Source: DATDOO01 sp035293245
GTDB taxonomy: Bacteria > Pseudomonadota > Gammaproteobacteria > Methylococcales > Methylococcaceae
Reading direction: 5' to 3'
NCBI GenBank assembly: GCA_035293245.1
Contig: DATDOO010000042.1
Coordinates: 1-14,760, forward strand
DNA: 14,760 bases
Below, one piece after another: positions 14,405-14,760 of the stretch; within the stretch, counting starts at the first letter, position 1; every line of letters starts with the position of its first letter. Position numbers and translations under genes: made by a program. A model generated the notes under the pieces. The model did not search any database and was not told the DNA's origin. It worked only from the letters and a program-made list of their open reading frames with translations.

Positions 14405-14760
14405 ATGACCAGGGCGGCGGCGGGAAAAAACCGCGGAGGTCAATGGCTGACCGGGCTGTTACTGATGCTTGTCCCGCTGGTTGTCACGGCGGAACCGGTC
14501 TCCAAAGTCGCCTGGACCCCGGAAACCCTGCGCTTCGTCAAGCAGGCCGACGCCAAAGCCGGCGCGGACAAGGCGGAACTGTGCGAAAGCTGCCATGGAA
14601 CCCTGCCCGGCGGCGTGGAATCCACCCGGCCCAACCTGCGCGGCCAACTCGCCACCTACCTCTACAAGCAGTTGCAGGACTACAAAACCGGCGTCCGCGC
14701 CAACGACGTCATGCAGGGCGTGACGGAAACGCTCAAAGACCAGGACATGGCGGACATCGC
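14405..14760 (+). CDS. Exported c-type cytochrome, cytochrome c4/c553-like (truncated by the window end)
   Basis: The visible 118 residues start with a Sec signal peptide: basic N-terminus, hydrophobic core LTGLLLMLVPLVV (15-27), then a probable cleavage near VTA-EP (about 29). A mono-haem class I cytochrome follows, with the haem motif CESCH (Cys60, Cys63, His64). After that come PNLRGQLATYLYKQLQDYKTGVR and DVMQGVTETLKDQDMADI, a layout typical of c4/c553 domains. A Met ligand region or second haem domain may lie beyond the edge. Located after the oxidase, it is a good candidate electron donor to CuA. The start is uncertain. The signal peptide favours 14405, which lacks a ribosome site, while an in-frame ATG at 14138 has a GGGGG site but adds 89 residues encoded largely by the repeat. 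Confidence 0.85.
   Translation, partial: MTRAAAGKNRGGQWLTGLLLMLVPLVVTAEPVSKVAWTPETLRFVKQADAKAGADKAELCESCHGTLPGGVESTRPNLRGQLATYLYKQLQDYKTGVRANDVMQGVTETLKDQDMADI

Overview
This window is a nitrogen-fixation locus from a high-G+C gammaproteobacterium. The pairing of a redox-sensing NifL with NifA, an Azotobacter-like NifT/NafY set, a divergent Rnf operon and a family-B (ba3-type) terminal oxidase fits an aerobic or microaerobic diazotroph. A Methylococcus-like methanotroph is the most likely host, but that is inference from layout and protein style. No methane-oxidation gene is present.

Layout. At the left edge, on the minus strand, rnfA and the start of rnfB open an Rnf electron-transport operon that leaves the window. 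A 290 bp divergent spacer separates it from nifL-nifA on the plus strand. The spacer holds two opposed sigma-54 (-24/-12) promoters and one NifA enhancer (TGT-N10-ACA) between them. Next comes a spacer with a palindromic repeat, a second NifA enhancer and a near-consensus sigma-54 promoter, leading into nifH, nifD and nifK (4603-8809). These are followed by nifT, a 2[4Fe-4S] ferredoxin, a NifY/NafY-type cofactor-binding protein, an 88-residue protein and a 322-residue protein of unknown function (to 11554). No nifE or nifN follows. After another palindromic repeat come the three subunits of a ba3-type cytochrome c oxidase: a 49-residue subunit IIa, the CuA subunit II and subunit I. An exported c-type cytochrome then runs off the right edge.

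How the genes fit together. NifL and NifA would sense oxygen and fixed nitrogen. NifA with sigma-54 would switch on nifHDK and, from the promoter sequences, probably rnf and nifLA too. Rnf and the ferredoxin would supply low-potential electrons to NifH. NifD/NifK form the MoFe protein, and the NafY-like protein would hold FeMo-co or apo-NifDK during assembly. The neighbouring oxidase could remove oxygen, although nothing in the sequence proves it is co-regulated with nif.

The most unusual feature is repetitive DNA. Three families of palindromic elements sit in the spacers. One, with GTAGGGTGGGTTA / TAACCCACCCTAC ends, occurs three times, each beginning within about 21 bp after a nif stop codon (nifA, nifH, nifK). 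A third-family element sits between coxA and the cytochrome gene, and the cytochrome reading frame happens to stay open across it.
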